A DNA stretch of 64,000 nt from NCBI GenBank assembly GCA_029262275.1, contig JAJCZS010000008.1, positions 24,563 to 88,562 on the forward strand, in the 5' to 3' direction. Position numbers and translations under genes: made by a program. Each line of letters opens with the position of its first letter. Position 1 is the first letter of the stretch. Positions 21,544 through 30,298 of this stretch are shown here, piece by piece. The notes below the pieces were generated by a model, which saw only the letters and a list, made by a program, of their open reading frames with translations, ran no database searches and was not told where the DNA came from. The DNA comes from Deltaproteobacteria bacterium (GTDB lineage: Bacteria > Desulfobacterota_D > UBA1144 > Nemesobacterales > UBA2774).

Positions 21544-22248
21544 GTGTATTGGAAAATAGTCTCTATACTTACGTCTCTAATTATGACTTCTAAAACAGAA
21601 AATATGCAACCTCTTGTGATAAAAGACTGCAATGTCTTAAACATCGCAACTGGTGTGCGAGCACAAAATTTAAAAGAATTGAGAGATGCGCTGGTCAACA
21701 TTCACCCGGGGAGTATTACCTATCATTTCTGGACTAATAAACTTAGACCCAGCTTTGAAGAGCCAGAATATAACAATGATTTTGCCATTTGGGCATACAA
21801 GAGCCTCCATGACAATAAGCTGGCTGAAAGGTTAAGCTTAATAAATCCGGTTGCCTTTTCCGACACTGAAGATCTAAGAAAAAAGTTAATTGAAGTTCTA
21901 GATTTGAGCATTGAAGAAAACCAATCACATGAGAGAAGTAAAGAGAGTGAAAAATTCCAGTTCACCCGCTCAGAAATAGTTGTATTTGATAAAGAAATAG
22001 TTGTTAACAGACCAGAGGAGCTTTCAAATATAATCGGCGAGCTACCTTTGGGCAGCATTTACTATCATTATATTTACACCAATGAACCCTCAGAGAACAT
22101 ATACACATGGTTAGCTAGATTTGGAGATCAATATAAAGGCTTAACTTTGGAAATTATTAACCTGGACCCCTACTTGTATACACTACAAGAGCTACGTTCA
22201 AGGAGCGCTCAAGTTTTTAAAGACCATTTCGAAGGAGATGCAAATTGA
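21544..22248 (+). CDS. DUF5752 family protein with two tandem repeats
   Basis: 234 aa from GTG 21544; ATG 21583 or 21604 are alternative starts and none has a clear ribosome-binding site. Two repeats are visible: residues ~40-120 (ELRDALVNIHPGSITYHFWT) and ~155-225 (ELSNIIGELPLGSIYYHYIYT). Proteins of this type are found next to trehalose-synthase-like glycosyltransferases. Here the stop overlaps the start of that gene by 4 bases, so a shared role is likely but not defined. Confidence 0.7.
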   Translation: MYWKIVSILTSLIMTSKTENMQPLVIKDCNVLNIATGVRAQNLKELRDALVNIHPGSITYHFWTNKLRPSFEEPEYNNDFAIWAYKSLHDNKLAERLSLINPVAFSDTEDLRKKLIEVLDLSIEENQSHERSKESEKFQFTRSEIVVFDKEIVVNRPEELSNIIGELPLGSIYYHYIYTNEPSENIYTWLARFGDQYKGLTLEIINLDPYLYTLQELRSRSAQVFKDHFEGDAN

Positions 22249-23471
22249 GCGAACTACTTAAATCTTATGCCAAAGTGGCAGGGGAAGATGCCGTTGTCAA
22301 ACTACAGCAACTTGCAGCTCCTATGAAGGGAGCCAAATTTGTGCACGTGAATTCCACTCGTGTAGGAGGCGGAGTAGCTGAAATACTAATGAAAATGGTC
22401 CCTCTTATGAATGAGCTTGGAATAGATACAAGCTGGGAAGTGATTACTGGAGAAGACAAATTTTATCAATGTACAAAAGGTATGCACAATGGGCTTCAGG
22501 GAGACGCGGTTAATATCTCAGAAGACTTGCTGAAAGCATATGAAGAAACTAACGCCAAAAATGCCGAAACACTTCGTCCTATCCTAGAAGATGCGGACTA
22601 TGTCATCATACATGACCCTCAGCCCGCACCACTACTTAGTCTTTGTCCAAAGAGGAAAGGCAAATGGGTATGGCGCTGTCATATTGATGCAAGTAAACCA
22701 CATCCACCAGTCTGGAACTATCTTAGTCAGTATGTTAAAGACTATGATGCAAGCTTTTTCTCACTTGCAGACTATGCTCAACAACTGCCGCACACACAGT
22801 ATCTAATTCCTCCCAGCATTGATCCTCTTAGTGAAAAGAATATGGATCTTGATCAATCAGAAATTGAGTCAGTATATGCAGAGTTTAGTCTTGATGCTGA
22901 GAGGCCTATTATGCTGCAGGTCTCAAGATATGACCGGTTCAAAGACCCAATAGGTGTTATTAAGGCATATAAATTTGTTAAGGAATCCGTACCTGAGATT
23001 CAATTGGTACTTGCTGGTGGGGGAGCAACAGATGATCCCGAAGGAGAGGAAGTATTAAGAGAAGTAAAAGAGGCAGCTGGAGATGACAAAGACATTCATA
23101 TACTACTTCTACCCCCAGATGCACATAAAACCATCAACGCGCTCCAAAGAGTATCAGACATTATACTTCAGAAATCGTTAAAAGAAGGTTTTGGCCTCAC
23201 AGTAACTGAGGCAATGTGGAAAGGAAAACCTATTATTGGTGGCAATACTGGAGGCATTAGGCTCCAGATAGTAAATCATCATACAGGTTTTCTTGTCGAT
23301 ACCCCAGAAGGAGCCGCTCTAAGGATTATTGAGCTTCTTCAGAACCCTGAGAAAATGAGAGAAATGGGCATAAATGCAAAAGAATATGTACGCGAGAACT
23401 TCCTTAACACCCGTCACCTAAGAGAGATACTCAGCCTTTTTACTATTTTAGATGATCAGTCCAAAACATAA
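22245..23471 (+). CDS. Trehalose synthase-type GT4 glycosyltransferase (TreT-like)
   Basis: 408 aa from a TTG start with GAAGGAG 8 bases upstream. The N-terminal VNSTRVGGGVAEILMKMVPL is typical of the TreT/trehalose phosphorylase group. The C-terminal GT-B donor site is EGFGLTVTEAMWKGKPIIGGNTGGI. TreT makes trehalose from NDP-glucose and glucose; the exact reaction (TreT or phosphorylase) is inferred. It is coupled to the DUF5752 gene. Confidence 0.82.
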   Translation: MSELLKSYAKVAGEDAVVKLQQLAAPMKGAKFVHVNSTRVGGGVAEILMKMVPLMNELGIDTSWEVITGEDKFYQCTKGMHNGLQGDAVNISEDLLKAYEETNAKNAETLRPILEDADYVIIHDPQPAPLLSLCPKRKGKWVWRCHIDASKPHPPVWNYLSQYVKDYDASFFSLADYAQQLPHTQYLIPPSIDPLSEKNMDLDQSEIESVYAEFSLDAERPIMLQVSRYDRFKDPIGVIKAYKFVKESVPEIQLVLAGGGATDDPEGEEVLREVKEAAGDDKDIHILLLPPDAHKTINALQRVSDIILQKSLKEGFGLTVTEAMWKGKPIIGGNTGGIRLQIVNHHTGFLVDTPEGAALRIIELLQNPEKMREMGINAKEYVRENFLNTRHLREILSLFTILDDQSKT

Positions 23472-23540
23472 TCAGCTAAGGTAATTCAAATTATTAGGTA
23501 TCCTAACGCATAAGTTATTAATTCCCCTGAGAGAAGAAAC

Positions 23541-23894
23541 TTGTCACAATCTGTAAAAGTAGGTGATCCAGCCCCCAATTTTGCTCTTTTCTCCGAAACA
23601 GGAGAAGCTGTAGAGCTTCAAGATTATATTGGAGATAGACCAATTGTATTATTTTTCTATCCCAAAGATAATACAGCCATATGCACCAAAGAGGTATGCC
23701 ACTTCAGAGATAATTTCGATGAGCTGAGAAAAATTAAAAATGCTGAAGTTATTGGAATTAGCTCAGACAACATTGAATCGCACAAAGAGTTTTCAGATAC
23801 ATACAACCTACCCTTTATGCTACTAAGCGACCCAGACAATGACGTAAGAGGGGAATATGGAGTTCCCAAAACTCTTGGTACTATTCTGATTTAA
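23541..23894 (+). pseudogene. bcp: Bcp-type peroxiredoxin, N-terminal 113 codons; gene split by the mobile element
   Basis: The frame gives 117 aa; family members have about 150. Peroxidatic Cys48 and resolving Cys53 (NTAICTKEVC) are intact, with the 5-residue spacing of E. coli Bcp. Host sequence ends at Gly113 (KTLG), and the last four residues and the stop come from the left end of the mobile element. The missing 40 residues lie at 40144-40269. Loss of the C-terminal strand and helix probably inactivates this thiol peroxidase, but a residual product could be made. The start is TTG with a GAGAGAAG site upstream. Confidence 0.93.
23863..23894. other. attL: left junction of the integrated element
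   Basis: The crossover dinucleotide GG is at 23877-23878. To its left is bcp coding sequence. To its right, 23879-23894, is the 16-base arm TACTATTCTGATTTAA, the exact reverse complement of the arm at 40128-40143. The bcp frame hits a TAA stop within this arm. Confidence 0.9.
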
Positions 23895-24028
23895 TTAACC
23901 TACTTTTCATTTTACAAGATAGGAATACGAAATAGCTAAATCAAAGAGATTTTAAATCTTAGTGGCTTATTACGTATGAAATCTTTCCTAATTCTATGAG
24001 GATAAAAATAAAAAAGGAGGTGTATTAT

Positions 24029-24274
24029 ATGCCATTATTCGAAGTAGAAATACAGAATAGAGTAGTAAAAGGGAAGTTTAAACCCAAAAGAATCAAAGGA
24101 ACGCAAGGTAATTGGTATCTTGAGAAACTTTACTATCTTGCTGATTCTGAAGATGAAGCGAAAGAATCTGCCACAAACGATGTTAAGGGAAGAAGAAAAT
24201 CCGGATTTTCTTTTAGTAGAGATAAAAAGTTAACAAGAGAGATCGAAATACTAAATATAAGGAGGATTGCATGA
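24029..24274 (+). CDS. Small basic hypothetical protein, 81 aa
   Basis: The start at ATG 24029 follows an excellent AAAAAGGAGG site; the frame is open further upstream to 23996 but without one. The protein is Lys/Arg-rich (e.g. KGKFKPKRIKGTQGNWYLEKLYYL) with no recognised family. It overlaps the next gene by 4 bases (ATGA), so the two are coupled. As the first cargo gene beside attL, a role in element maintenance is possible but not shown. Confidence 0.7.
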   Translation: MPLFEVEIQNRVVKGKFKPKRIKGTQGNWYLEKLYYLADSEDEAKESATNDVKGRRKSGFSFSRDKKLTREIEILNIRRIA

Positions 24275-25080
24275 TGTATACATACCAAACTCTAGAAAAC
24301 AAAAAAGTATCGGGGTTTAAAACAACTGAACCAGCATTACAGCTATTATTCGAAGCTAAAAGAATCAAAGATGAGAGAGAAAAATCGTTTAAAAATGATA
24401 GAGAGAAGATGGCAAATATGGAAGATTATATGGATTCGGTTCAAGAGGAATTAAAGGTTAGAGGTCAAGCATTTAAATACCATATTTTTGAAATAGGAAG
24501 AATTTTATGCGAGCTCAAAAGAATTCTACGACACGGTAGTTTCCAAGATTGGATTGATAATAATTTCGATTTTTGTTATGAAACAGCAAATAACTTTATG
24601 AAAGTTTATAGAGCCTGTATGGGGCATCCGGAGGTGGTTGAGTATTTCAATCCTTCTTGTTTATATGTTATAGCCAAACCAGATTTTCCTGCTGATTTAC
24701 GTCAAGCCTTGTTTGAAGGGGCCAAAGGTCCTGTAGATATAAAAAAGGTAGATTTGGTAAAAGCAGCCATTCAATTTAGAAACGGAGAAGTCAAAACTAC
24801 TGACAAAGTAGTACAAGATTTACTAAAAAAGCAAAAAGATGTATCAATTTGGGAAAAGTACATAATTGAGCTAAAAGCATTGAATCAATTAATAAGCGAT
24901 AGCCTAAAAAAGATAGAGAAACTACCAAACATTTACCCATCAAATCCATTGATTGAGAAATATAGTGACGAAGAACTTATAACTAGTCAAGAAGAACATT
25001 ACGAGATCCTTGCTAAGCTAGAAGGTTTCATTGCACAGATAGATACTATGATAAAGGAGCTGGATGAAAAGTGTAATTGA
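24271..25080 (+). CDS. DUF3102-like protein, 269 aa
   Basis: Residues ~65-125 contain FEIGRILCELKRILRHGSFQ and DNNFDFCYETANNFMKVYRA, closely resembling the DUF3102 core common on plasmids, phages and integrative elements. A Lys/Glu-rich helical C-terminus follows (about 170-269). The function of the family is unknown; proximity to replication or partition genes is common. It is coupled to the 81-aa gene and followed by a ~300-base non-coding region before the Rep-like gene. Confidence 0.65.
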   Translation: MMYTYQTLENKKVSGFKTTEPALQLLFEAKRIKDEREKSFKNDREKMANMEDYMDSVQEELKVRGQAFKYHIFEIGRILCELKRILRHGSFQDWIDNNFDFCYETANNFMKVYRACMGHPEVVEYFNPSCLYVIAKPDFPADLRQALFEGAKGPVDIKKVDLVKAAIQFRNGEVKTTDKVVQDLLKKQKDVSIWEKYIIELKALNQLISDSLKKIEKLPNIYPSNPLIEKYSDEELITSQEEHYEILAKLEGFIAQIDTMIKELDEKCN

Positions 25081-25274
25081 TACATATATGTAACAGTTTC
25101 ATTTTTGATACCTTAGTTGAGTTAGATGGCTGTCAGCAAGGTATAAAAAAACATGTAAAAACTGCCCGTAAATTGTATTTAATTCGTTTTCCTTAGTGAG
25201 TGGAAAAGATACTAGCGCAGTTTCTATTCAAAATTAAGTTTTTGTAACATGTAAAAATATTAGATTCGAATATG

Positions 25275-25340
25275 CTGGGGACTAGGTAGTGATTAGCTAC
25301 ACTGCTGAAGCGACCTGCCCCGCGTGTCCCCAGTTTTATT
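25275..25340 (+). ncRNA. Candidate structured RNA or regulatory hairpin upstream of the Rep-like gene
   Basis: The arms CTGGGGAC (25275-25282) and GTCCCCAG (25326-25333) are perfectly complementary and enclose a 43-base GC-richer loop with a small inner stem (GTAG/CTAC), followed by TTTTATT. The surroundings (25081-25376) are otherwise very AT-rich and hold no gene. It could be a terminator for the upstream operon, a copy-control antisense RNA, or a rep leader. ACATGTAAAAA occurs twice nearby (about 25149 and 25247). Confidence 0.4.
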
Positions 25341-25376
25341 AATTTAGGGCAGGATATCAAATTTTGAGGGCAGATT

Positions 25377-26207
25377 ATGAAAATTAACTGGAAAGAAAGA
25401 GTAAAAGGCGATGTTGAAAGACAAATTATAAAAGAAGCTGATAGAAATACTAAAACAGAACATGAGAGAAAGAGAGAGTTTTACAAAAAACTCTATAGTA
25501 AAATCAAAAAATATGAATTTCCACCTAAGGACAAAATTAACATAAATAAGCACTTTTTCTTTCCGAAGTCCATAATCACAGAATATAATCTCTCAAAACG
25601 TGCTTTAGCTGTTTATCCAGTTATGTGTCTTAAAGCAGATTTTAAAGTTGATACTTGGTTTCACATTTCTCTTGAGGAAATAGTTACAAAATCTGGTTTG
25701 TCAAAAAACACCGTTAGTAAAGCATTATTAGACCTTAAAGATAAAGGTTTATTGACTAGAGAGAAACGGAATGCTGGTAAGAAACATTATTACTTTTATA
25801 GAGTCCAATTCATCCGCAAAGACATGATTGAAGAACATTCAAATCAATATTTTATATTTAATCAAAGCATAGTTGATACTGGTACATGGTCAGACCTCAA
25901 CTTAAGATCAAAAGCACTATATTTAGCATTTAGAGTAATGGCTAGATTTGATATAGATACAATATTTGATAAAGACGAGATACAAGAGGCTCCATGGATC
26001 GATTATGATTTCTATATTAAAATGAACTTAGCTGAACATAGATATAGGGATTATGACATATGTACGGCGCCTATATCATTACTATGTGAATTAGTAGGTA
26101 TAAATTCATCAAACATAAAGCCGACAATAAAACAATTGGAAGATTATAATTTGATAAAATATTATTTTTATGGATGTACAGAGGTATATTTGAGACCTAA
26201 ATTATAA
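25377..26207 (+). CDS. Rep-like winged-helix replication initiator (putative)
   Basis: 276 aa. The N-terminal ~50 residues are highly charged. A winged-helix segment follows at about residues 60-135 (SKRALAVYPVMCL, then LEEIVTKSGLSKNTVSKALLDLKDKGLLTREKR). A second winged-helix-like segment is at the C-terminus (PISLLCELVGINSSNIKPTIKQLEDYNLI). Two winged helices and an iteron array immediately downstream (26217-26310) fit a plasmid replication initiator. The family is not identified, so Rep function is inferred from architecture and context; a transcription factor is the alternative. Confidence 0.6.
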   Translation: MKINWKERVKGDVERQIIKEADRNTKTEHERKREFYKKLYSKIKKYEFPPKDKININKHFFFPKSIITEYNLSKRALAVYPVMCLKADFKVDTWFHISLEEIVTKSGLSKNTVSKALLDLKDKGLLTREKRNAGKKHYYFYRVQFIRKDMIEEHSNQYFIFNQSIVDTGTWSDLNLRSKALYLAFRVMARFDIDTIFDKDEIQEAPWIDYDFYIKMNLAEHRYRDYDICTAPISLLCELVGINSSNIKPTIKQLEDYNLIKYYFYGCTEVYLRPKL

Positions 26208-26216
26208 TCATAATTA

Positions 26217-26310
26217 AGAGTTGATAGACGATTTATTAAGAGTCGATAGTACGAATTCGTTAGAGTTGATAGACGATTAGTTAATACTTGATAGACGATT
26301 AATTCACGAT
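26217..26310 (+). repeat. Iteron array: four ~22-bp direct repeats, candidate replication origin
   Basis: TTGATAGACGATT occurs exactly at 26221, 26266 and 26288, with a diverged copy (TCGATAGTACGA) at 26243. The start-to-start distances are 22, 23 and 22 bases, about two helical turns. The array begins 10 bases after the stop of the Rep-like gene and is followed by an AT-rich stretch, the usual layout of an iteron-controlled plasmid origin. The 26311-26734 region beyond holds no gene I can support. Confidence 0.75.
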
Positions 26311-26734
26311 ATATATAAGTATTTTTAAGAATTAGAAGAAATTATTAAGAAGAGTAAGTGCAATGCAATTTTTTCCTTCTAAAAAACATCATTCTATTTT
26401 ATAGGTTTACTTTCCTACCATGGTGAAAATTCAAATAGTGATTTTGTTTCTTCTGGTTATATCTTCTTAAATGTGATGCAATCCACAATTCACCTTCTTA
26501 CAACAGTTTTTTACCGAAATCACGTATATATGCCCTAATTATGTAAGATCTCGCAGTTTTGACCGGTTTACGTTAAGATTTACCCCCGAATATCCTATTT
26601 TCATACCGTATCTATAGCTTATTTTCTACTCTACGGTTTTAAATATTACTTGTTTAGTATAATTTAATATCTAGAACTCCTACTTAAACTAAGCTTAAGA
26701 AAAGAGTTCAGAATGATCATTGGTCATTAATATT

Positions 26735-27085
26735 ATGCAAATATACAGATTAGCTGTTTTAGTTATCATCTTATTTATACCCGCTGTCTCATATGCAGAC
26801 GGAACACTGAAGTGCGGTATAAAACCGATACCCGAAGTAGGCTGTCGTATTGGTCGCTGTGTAGACGCTATGTGGGAACAGGTTTGTGACACTTCGCCAA
26901 CTGTATCATGCGGAATAAAACCAATTCCTAATGTTGGCTGCAAAATTGGTAGGTGTGTGAATGGAAGGTGGGAACAAGTATGTGATACCTCTCCAACATT
27001 AGACTGTGGGATAAAACCAATTCCAGATGTAGGTTGCAAAATAGGTAGATGTGTGAATGGGATATGGGAACAGGTCTGTTATTGA
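26735..27085 (+). CDS. Secreted Cys-rich protein with three tandem repeats
   Basis: 116 aa from ATG 26735 (a TTG at 26720 is an alternative). A signal peptide (MQIYRLAVLVIILFIPAVSYA) leads into three near-identical ~31-residue repeats with the pattern CGIKPIPxVGCxIGRC...WEQVC. Each repeat has four cysteines, so disulfide-bonded modules are expected in the periplasm or outside. No known family or function is recognised. It ends with its own terminator, so it is an independent unit within the element. Confidence 0.75.
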   Translation: MQIYRLAVLVIILFIPAVSYADGTLKCGIKPIPEVGCRIGRCVDAMWEQVCDTSPTVSCGIKPIPNVGCKIGRCVNGRWEQVCDTSPTLDCGIKPIPDVGCKIGRCVNGIWEQVCY

Positions 27086-27154
27086 TAAAAAACTCTGCAG
27101 AAGAAATGCGATAGCTTAAACTAATTTAGATTAATTATGTGAATAAAATAAAGA

Positions 27155-27178
27155 TGGAGCTTCGGCTCCCTTTTTTGT
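27155..27178 (+). terminator. Rho-independent terminator after the Cys-rich repeat gene
   Basis: GGAGC-TTCG-GCTCC with a very stable TTCG tetraloop, followed by a run of six T. Confidence 0.88.
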
Positions 27179-27460
27179 TTGGTTTTATTATTCTAAAATC
27201 CCAACTTATACCGAGCTTGACAAAAGGGTGCAGTACAAGCCTTGACAGCCATTATTTTAAATACATAATATAAATTTGTATGTAAAATTGGATAATATAC
27301 ATTGGAAGACTTCTTAATATTCGAGAATAAACTTGAAAAATTTTGGGATCTTAGTTTTAAAATTCGAACTGTTCGATATAACCAAAAGATTGTAAAATGC
27401 CTGTACAAAAACGGATTCCATACTATAAATAAAGTATCTTTAATAATAGAAGATAATTTT

Positions 27461-28378
27461 ATGAACAAAAAGAATTTAAACAATAAAAAAGAATGCAAAG
27501 GCTGTGGGAAGATATTTTATAAAAAGGATTATGGAACTATTAATAAAAATAAATGGGGGAAAAAACAATTTTGTAGTCATCCATGTTATGTAAAGAATAT
27601 GGAAGAAGCAATAAAAAAAATAAGATCAACAATAAAGAAAGGATATGAAGAAGGGAGGGTCGTATGGAACAAAGATAAACCAATGAATAAAAATACAAAA
27701 TTAAAACTTAGCAAGTCCAAAAGAAGGTATGAAGTAAATGAAACTTTTTTCAAAAAATGGAACCAAAAAATGGCATATGTTTTTGGATTGTATATTAGTG
27801 ATGGGAATTTAGTCATAAGAAATAAGCAATTAAGATTTAGATTGACAGACAAAGAGGTGTTGGAAGATATTAAAGAATTAATGCAAACTCAGCAACCAAT
27901 AAGAGAAATCATAGGTCGTGATTCTAAAATGTATAACTTAACTATAACGAGTTTTGAAATAACAGAAGACTTAAAAAAATTAGGTATTAATCCGAGTAAA
28001 GAAAACTTCTATAATAATTTCAATATTCCAGATAAGTATTTTCCACATTTTTTTAGGGGAGTATTTGAGAGAGATGGTGAAATTCACTTTAATAAACTAA
28101 ATAAAGGGGTTCAGGTAGTAATAACGAACAACTCAAAAATATTTTTAGAAACATTAAAAGAGAAAGTTTATACATCAGTTAATGTTGACATGAGAATAGT
28201 TTCAGTAAAAGATAAGAATGCTTACAGATTAGTGTCTTCAAGAAACGATAATAATTTGAAATTATTTCAGTTCTTATATCCTAATCCTAATGTTTATAAG
28301 CTTAAAAGAAAATATGATGTATTTAAAGATTATGTTGATAACTGTATCGTGTACAGCAGGCCTAACCCTTTAAAATAA
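27461..28378 (+). CDS. LAGLIDADG-type homing endonuclease, free-standing
   Basis: 305 aa from ATG 27461; an upstream TTG at 27302 keeps the frame open but adds unrelated sequence. An N-terminal zinc-finger-like motif (CKGCGKIF...CSHPC) precedes two LAGLIDADG helices, AYVFGLYISDG and HFFRGVFERDG, giving a single-chain enzyme with acidic residues Asp114 and Asp205. It would cut a long DNA site. It is not inside an intron or intein here, so it acts as a stand-alone mobile gene or serves the element. Codons are strongly A/T-biased. Confidence 0.8.
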   Translation: MNKKNLNNKKECKGCGKIFYKKDYGTINKNKWGKKQFCSHPCYVKNMEEAIKKIRSTIKKGYEEGRVVWNKDKPMNKNTKLKLSKSKRRYEVNETFFKKWNQKMAYVFGLYISDGNLVIRNKQLRFRLTDKEVLEDIKELMQTQQPIREIIGRDSKMYNLTITSFEITEDLKKLGINPSKENFYNNFNIPDKYFPHFFRGVFERDGEIHFNKLNKGVQVVITNNSKIFLETLKEKVYTSVNVDMRIVSVKDKNAYRLVSSRNDNNLKLFQFLYPNPNVYKLKRKYDVFKDYVDNCIVYSRPNPLK

Positions 28379-28660
28379 GACCATAATATAAGTAAGTTTT
28401 TGAGAGAAAACTATATTTATAGTGGCTAGGTCACTATTTATCAGAGTTAATAAAAGGTAAGCTCTAAACATATTATTTTTTGACATTTAACGCCGACGAA
28501 GTGTTAGAAATGTTGCAGTACATATCAACCATATTTATACAAACTTTACCTAAAGCAAACCTACTATGAACTAAGTTGGATGACTGAAACAAGGAATTTA
28601 GTTATAGTTCACAATACAATCTATGTTACGTAATTTAGAGTTTGCTTCATAGAAAGAAAT
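28379..28660. other. Non-coding, AT-rich spacer with a possible gene remnant
   Basis: No intact gene. A short open stretch around 28479-28567 translates as TFNADEVLEMLQYIS and looks coding-like, but has no start site or recognised family; it may be a leftover. The promoter for the methyltransferase pair should lie here. Confidence 0.35.
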
Positions 28661-30298
28661 ATGAATAAAGACAAATTAGAAGAACATATCTCATCACTAC
28701 TAACTAATAATCCAACTGTATATAAAAAAGATTTAATTACTTTTTATTGGACAAGGAAAAAATCGTCTTTACTACTTAATTTACTTAATGAGTTTACCAA
28801 AGAAGGCGATTTAATTTTTGATCCATTTTTAGGTTCAGCACCCATACTTTTTAGTCTAGATACAAAAAAATCAAATTTAGGTTTTGTTGGGTGTGAAATA
28901 AATGAAATGCCCATTGCATTTATAAAATTTAATATTAAACAAATAGGTAAGAACAAATTAGTAGAACTCAAAGATAAAATTGAAGAATTTAGTAACGAAT
29001 ATATGAAGTACTATGAATACGAGAACCACTTATACAATCATAAATCAACCATTTCAAAGTTAATTATTGATAGAATTGATAATCAAGTAATTGTTAATCA
29101 ATTTCATTTTACTGATGATCCAAAGTCAGTTCTTGATAGTAAAGCTAATGATAAAATATTTAAGCTTAATTCTGATACTTACTTAAAAAGATGTTGTGAG
29201 TGTTTTGAAAAAATTAAAAATAAGGACACCGAATTAGTTACTAACTCTAGGATAGCTATCAAGTCAGGAATGATGCTATCTAATCTTTTTAACCCAATCA
29301 ATTTTTATGTGTTGAAAAAATATTCCGAAAAGTTCAAAAATGATGAATTGATGATTACAATTTTAAGTTCAGTCTTGCACCTTTGTAGATTAACTGACTT
29401 AAAGTCGCAATCACAATTTCCGTATTGGGTACCTGATAAAAATATTATTGAAAGAAATGTCTTACTACTTTTAACAAGGTGTATTGATAAAATTATAAAA
29501 AGTAAAGAGCATAATACATTAAAGCTAGATTCAATTAATAGCATTAATAAAATCGCTGATAAAAAAAAACCAGTATTAATTATTAATAAAGCTATACAAA
29601 CTATAACCAATGAAGATATACCAGATAAAACCTTTGACTTAGTGATAACAGATCCACCTTACTTTGATCAAGTTGCTTATTCAGAGTACTTAAAAATTTG
29701 GGAATATTTTTGTTTCTACAAATCCAATCTTAAGGATGAAGTTGTATTTTCAAATCGAAAAATTGAGCCAAGCAATGAAGAGCTTTATATTGAAAACCTT
29801 AAAAAGTCCTTTATAGTTGTTAAAAATAAATTAAAGGATGATGGATTAGTAATCATATTTTTTAAAGATAGCAAACCTAAAAATATTCATATATTTCTTA
29901 AAGTAATGGGAGATTGTGGATTAAATTTTATTCGCTCTTTACATATAGGGAATAAAAAATATACATATAAGCAAAATACGACTCAAGAGACTACAGTTAG
30001 TGGAGAGTGTCTATTCTTTTTTGATAAAATTACTAAGAATAAAGAATTAATTTTACCTAAAGAAGTTAAACTCAACAAAGCTGAATTGGATATTAAGTTA
30101 AATGACATTGTATATGAATTTACAAACAATTACTTAAGATACAATCATCTTGCTGAACTTGGTGAGCTTTATGATAATGGATTATTGTACGAATTATATA
30201 TTAACGGTCTTTTACCGTACATCACTTCATCCAAAACAATAGTAGATATTTTGAATAAAAATTTTAATTTATTATACAATAGGAATTATACTAATTGA
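28661..30298 (+). CDS. DNA methyltransferase with motif I before DPPY (N6-adenine or N4-cytosine)
   Basis: 545 aa. The SAM-binding motif is FDPFLGSAP (Asp54-Pro61) and the catalytic motif TDPPYFDQVAYSEYL lies at residues 331-334. About 270 residues between them would hold target recognition, an alpha-class order. The PYWVPDKN segment is typical of large amino-methyltransferases. It overlaps the next methyltransferase by 4 bases (TTGA), so the two are coupled. With the convergent nuclease gene it forms a restriction-modification locus. Confidence 0.8.
   Translation: MNKDKLEEHISSLLTNNPTVYKKDLITFYWTRKKSSLLLNLLNEFTKEGDLIFDPFLGSAPILFSLDTKKSNLGFVGCEINEMPIAFIKFNIKQIGKNKLVELKDKIEEFSNEYMKYYEYENHLYNHKSTISKLIIDRIDNQVIVNQFHFTDDPKSVLDSKANDKIFKLNSDTYLKRCCECFEKIKNKDTELVTNSRIAIKSGMMLSNLFNPINFYVLKKYSEKFKNDELMITILSSVLHLCRLTDLKSQSQFPYWVPDKNIIERNVLLLLTRCIDKIIKSKEHNTLKLDSINSINKIADKKKPVLIINKAIQTITNEDIPDKTFDLVITDPPYFDQVAYSEYLKIWEYFCFYKSNLKDEVVFSNRKIEPSNEELYIENLKKSFIVVKNKLKDDGLVIIFFKDSKPKNIHIFLKVMGDCGLNFIRSLHIGNKKYTYKQNTTQETTVSGECLFFFDKITKNKELILPKEVKLNKAELDIKLNDIVYEFTNNYLRYNHLAELGELYDNGLLYELYINGLLPYITSSKTIVDILNKNFNLLYNRNYTN

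Noticed and set aside
23541..23894. A genuinely short peroxiredoxin gene
   Set aside because: The exact missing C-terminus is at the far end of the element in frame, so the gene is interrupted rather than naturally short.
26217..26310. Iterons as a CRISPR array
   Set aside because: The 22-base period leaves no room for spacers of normal length, and no cas gene is in the window.
26380..26510. Minus-strand open stretch (GELWIASHLRRYNQKKQ...) as a small gene
   Set aside because: No usable start or ribosome-binding site and no recognisable family.
26735..27085. Three regular DNA repeats that could suggest a CRISPR-like array
   Set aside because: The repeats are in-frame protein modules of ~93 bases with a signal peptide ahead; there are no short identical repeats with unique spacers.
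27302..27460. Extended N-terminus of the LAGLIDADG protein from a TTG
   Set aside because: No ribosome-binding site, and the added residues resemble no part of the family.
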